Assembly: GCA_007135795.1 (NCBI GenBank)
Contig: SLIE01000465.1
Span: forward strand, 1-6,046
Length of the DNA: 6,046 bases
Direction: 5' to 3'
DNA from: Desulfobacterales bacterium
Lineage (GTDB): Bacteria > Desulfobacterota > Desulfobacteria > Desulfobacterales > Desulfosalsimonadaceae
Shown: one piece after another, positions 5,892-6,046 of the stretch
Position numbering within the stretch: the first letter of the stretch is position 1
Layout: every line of letters begins with the position of its first letter
The notes under the pieces: model-generated
What the model was told of the DNA's origin: nothing
Database searches by the model: none
Seen by the model: only the letters and a program-made list of their open reading frames with translations
Translations under genes and position numbers: made by a program

Positions 5892-6046
5892 CTATTTCGC
5901 ATGTTTCGTCATCCATTCCCGGGCAAGTTTTTGCGCCTCGTCAATTTGGGTGGCCGTCATCTTTTGTTCCAAATCGTCCCGAAGCGCTACTGCTTTCGAC
6001 AAACCTCTCATTGCAGCGAGACTGAGCCATTTGTGCGCTTGTATAT
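5892..6046 (-). CDS. Sel1-repeat (TPR-like) protein, C-terminal fragment
   Basis: The frame enters from the right edge and ends at TAG (5894-5892), giving the last 50 residues. It begins AHKWLSLAAMRG, the helix pattern of a Sel1 repeat (normally A-Y-K-W-L-x-L-A-A-x-x-G). It then has LRDDLEQKMTATQIDEAQKLA followed by REW, which closely matches the common C-terminal cap of bacterial Sel1 proteins (RDxLxxxMTPxQIxEAQxLAxEW). Such proteins are scaffolds for protein-protein contacts, often secreted or envelope-located. The number of repeats and any signal peptide are outside the window. It is on the same strand as the cytochrome cluster, but the 584-bp spacer argues against one operon, so no functional link is implied. 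Confidence 0.8.
   Translation of the reverse strand, partial: IQAHKWLSLAAMRGLSKAVALRDDLEQKMTATQIDEAQKLAREWMTKHAK

Overview
The window reads as a minus-strand cluster for moving electrons across the outer membrane, with the end of an unrelated gene and an AT-rich spacer upstream of it. In transcription order (high to low coordinates) the cluster encodes a signal-peptide-bearing outer-membrane beta-barrel (5307-4072), a secreted cytochrome with ten CXXCH heme motifs (4053-3142), a lipoprotein cytochrome with eight (3088-1922), and the first 594 residues of an OmcA/MtrC-family multiheme lipoprotein cytochrome (1783 to beyond base 1) with seven visible. All 25 motifs have canonical CXXCH spacing. 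Each gene has a strong AAGGAG/AGGAGG-type ribosome binding site 4-8 nt before its ATG, and the gaps are 18, 53 and 138 nt. This fits one operon, with possible extra control in front of the last gene.

The parts match a porin-cytochrome conduit: a barrel that holds a periplasm-facing multiheme cytochrome as an electron wire and passes electrons to cell-surface lipoprotein cytochromes, which reduce extracellular acceptors such as metal oxides, humics or electrodes. The gene order (barrel, periplasmic cytochrome, outer cytochrome) is that of Geobacter omb-oma-omc clusters. The terminal cytochrome, however, is of the OmcA/MtrC type known from Shewanella, and there is an additional octaheme lipoprotein. 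The barrel is much smaller than MtrB and has no cysteine.

Upstream, 5308-5891 is AT-rich and shows no convincing gene. It holds a weak candidate promoter for the cluster, an 8-bp direct repeat just upstream of it, and a short hairpin. At the right edge, 6046-5892 encodes the last 50 residues of a Sel1-repeat protein on the same strand.

The host is a diderm, cytochrome-rich bacterium, probably an anaerobic or facultative respirer from Desulfuromonadales/Desulfobacterota or Gammaproteobacteria. The sequence alone does not decide the lineage. The assignment of the last gene rests on its characteristic motif layout; the assignment of the others to a conduit rests on heme counts, signal peptides and gene order.
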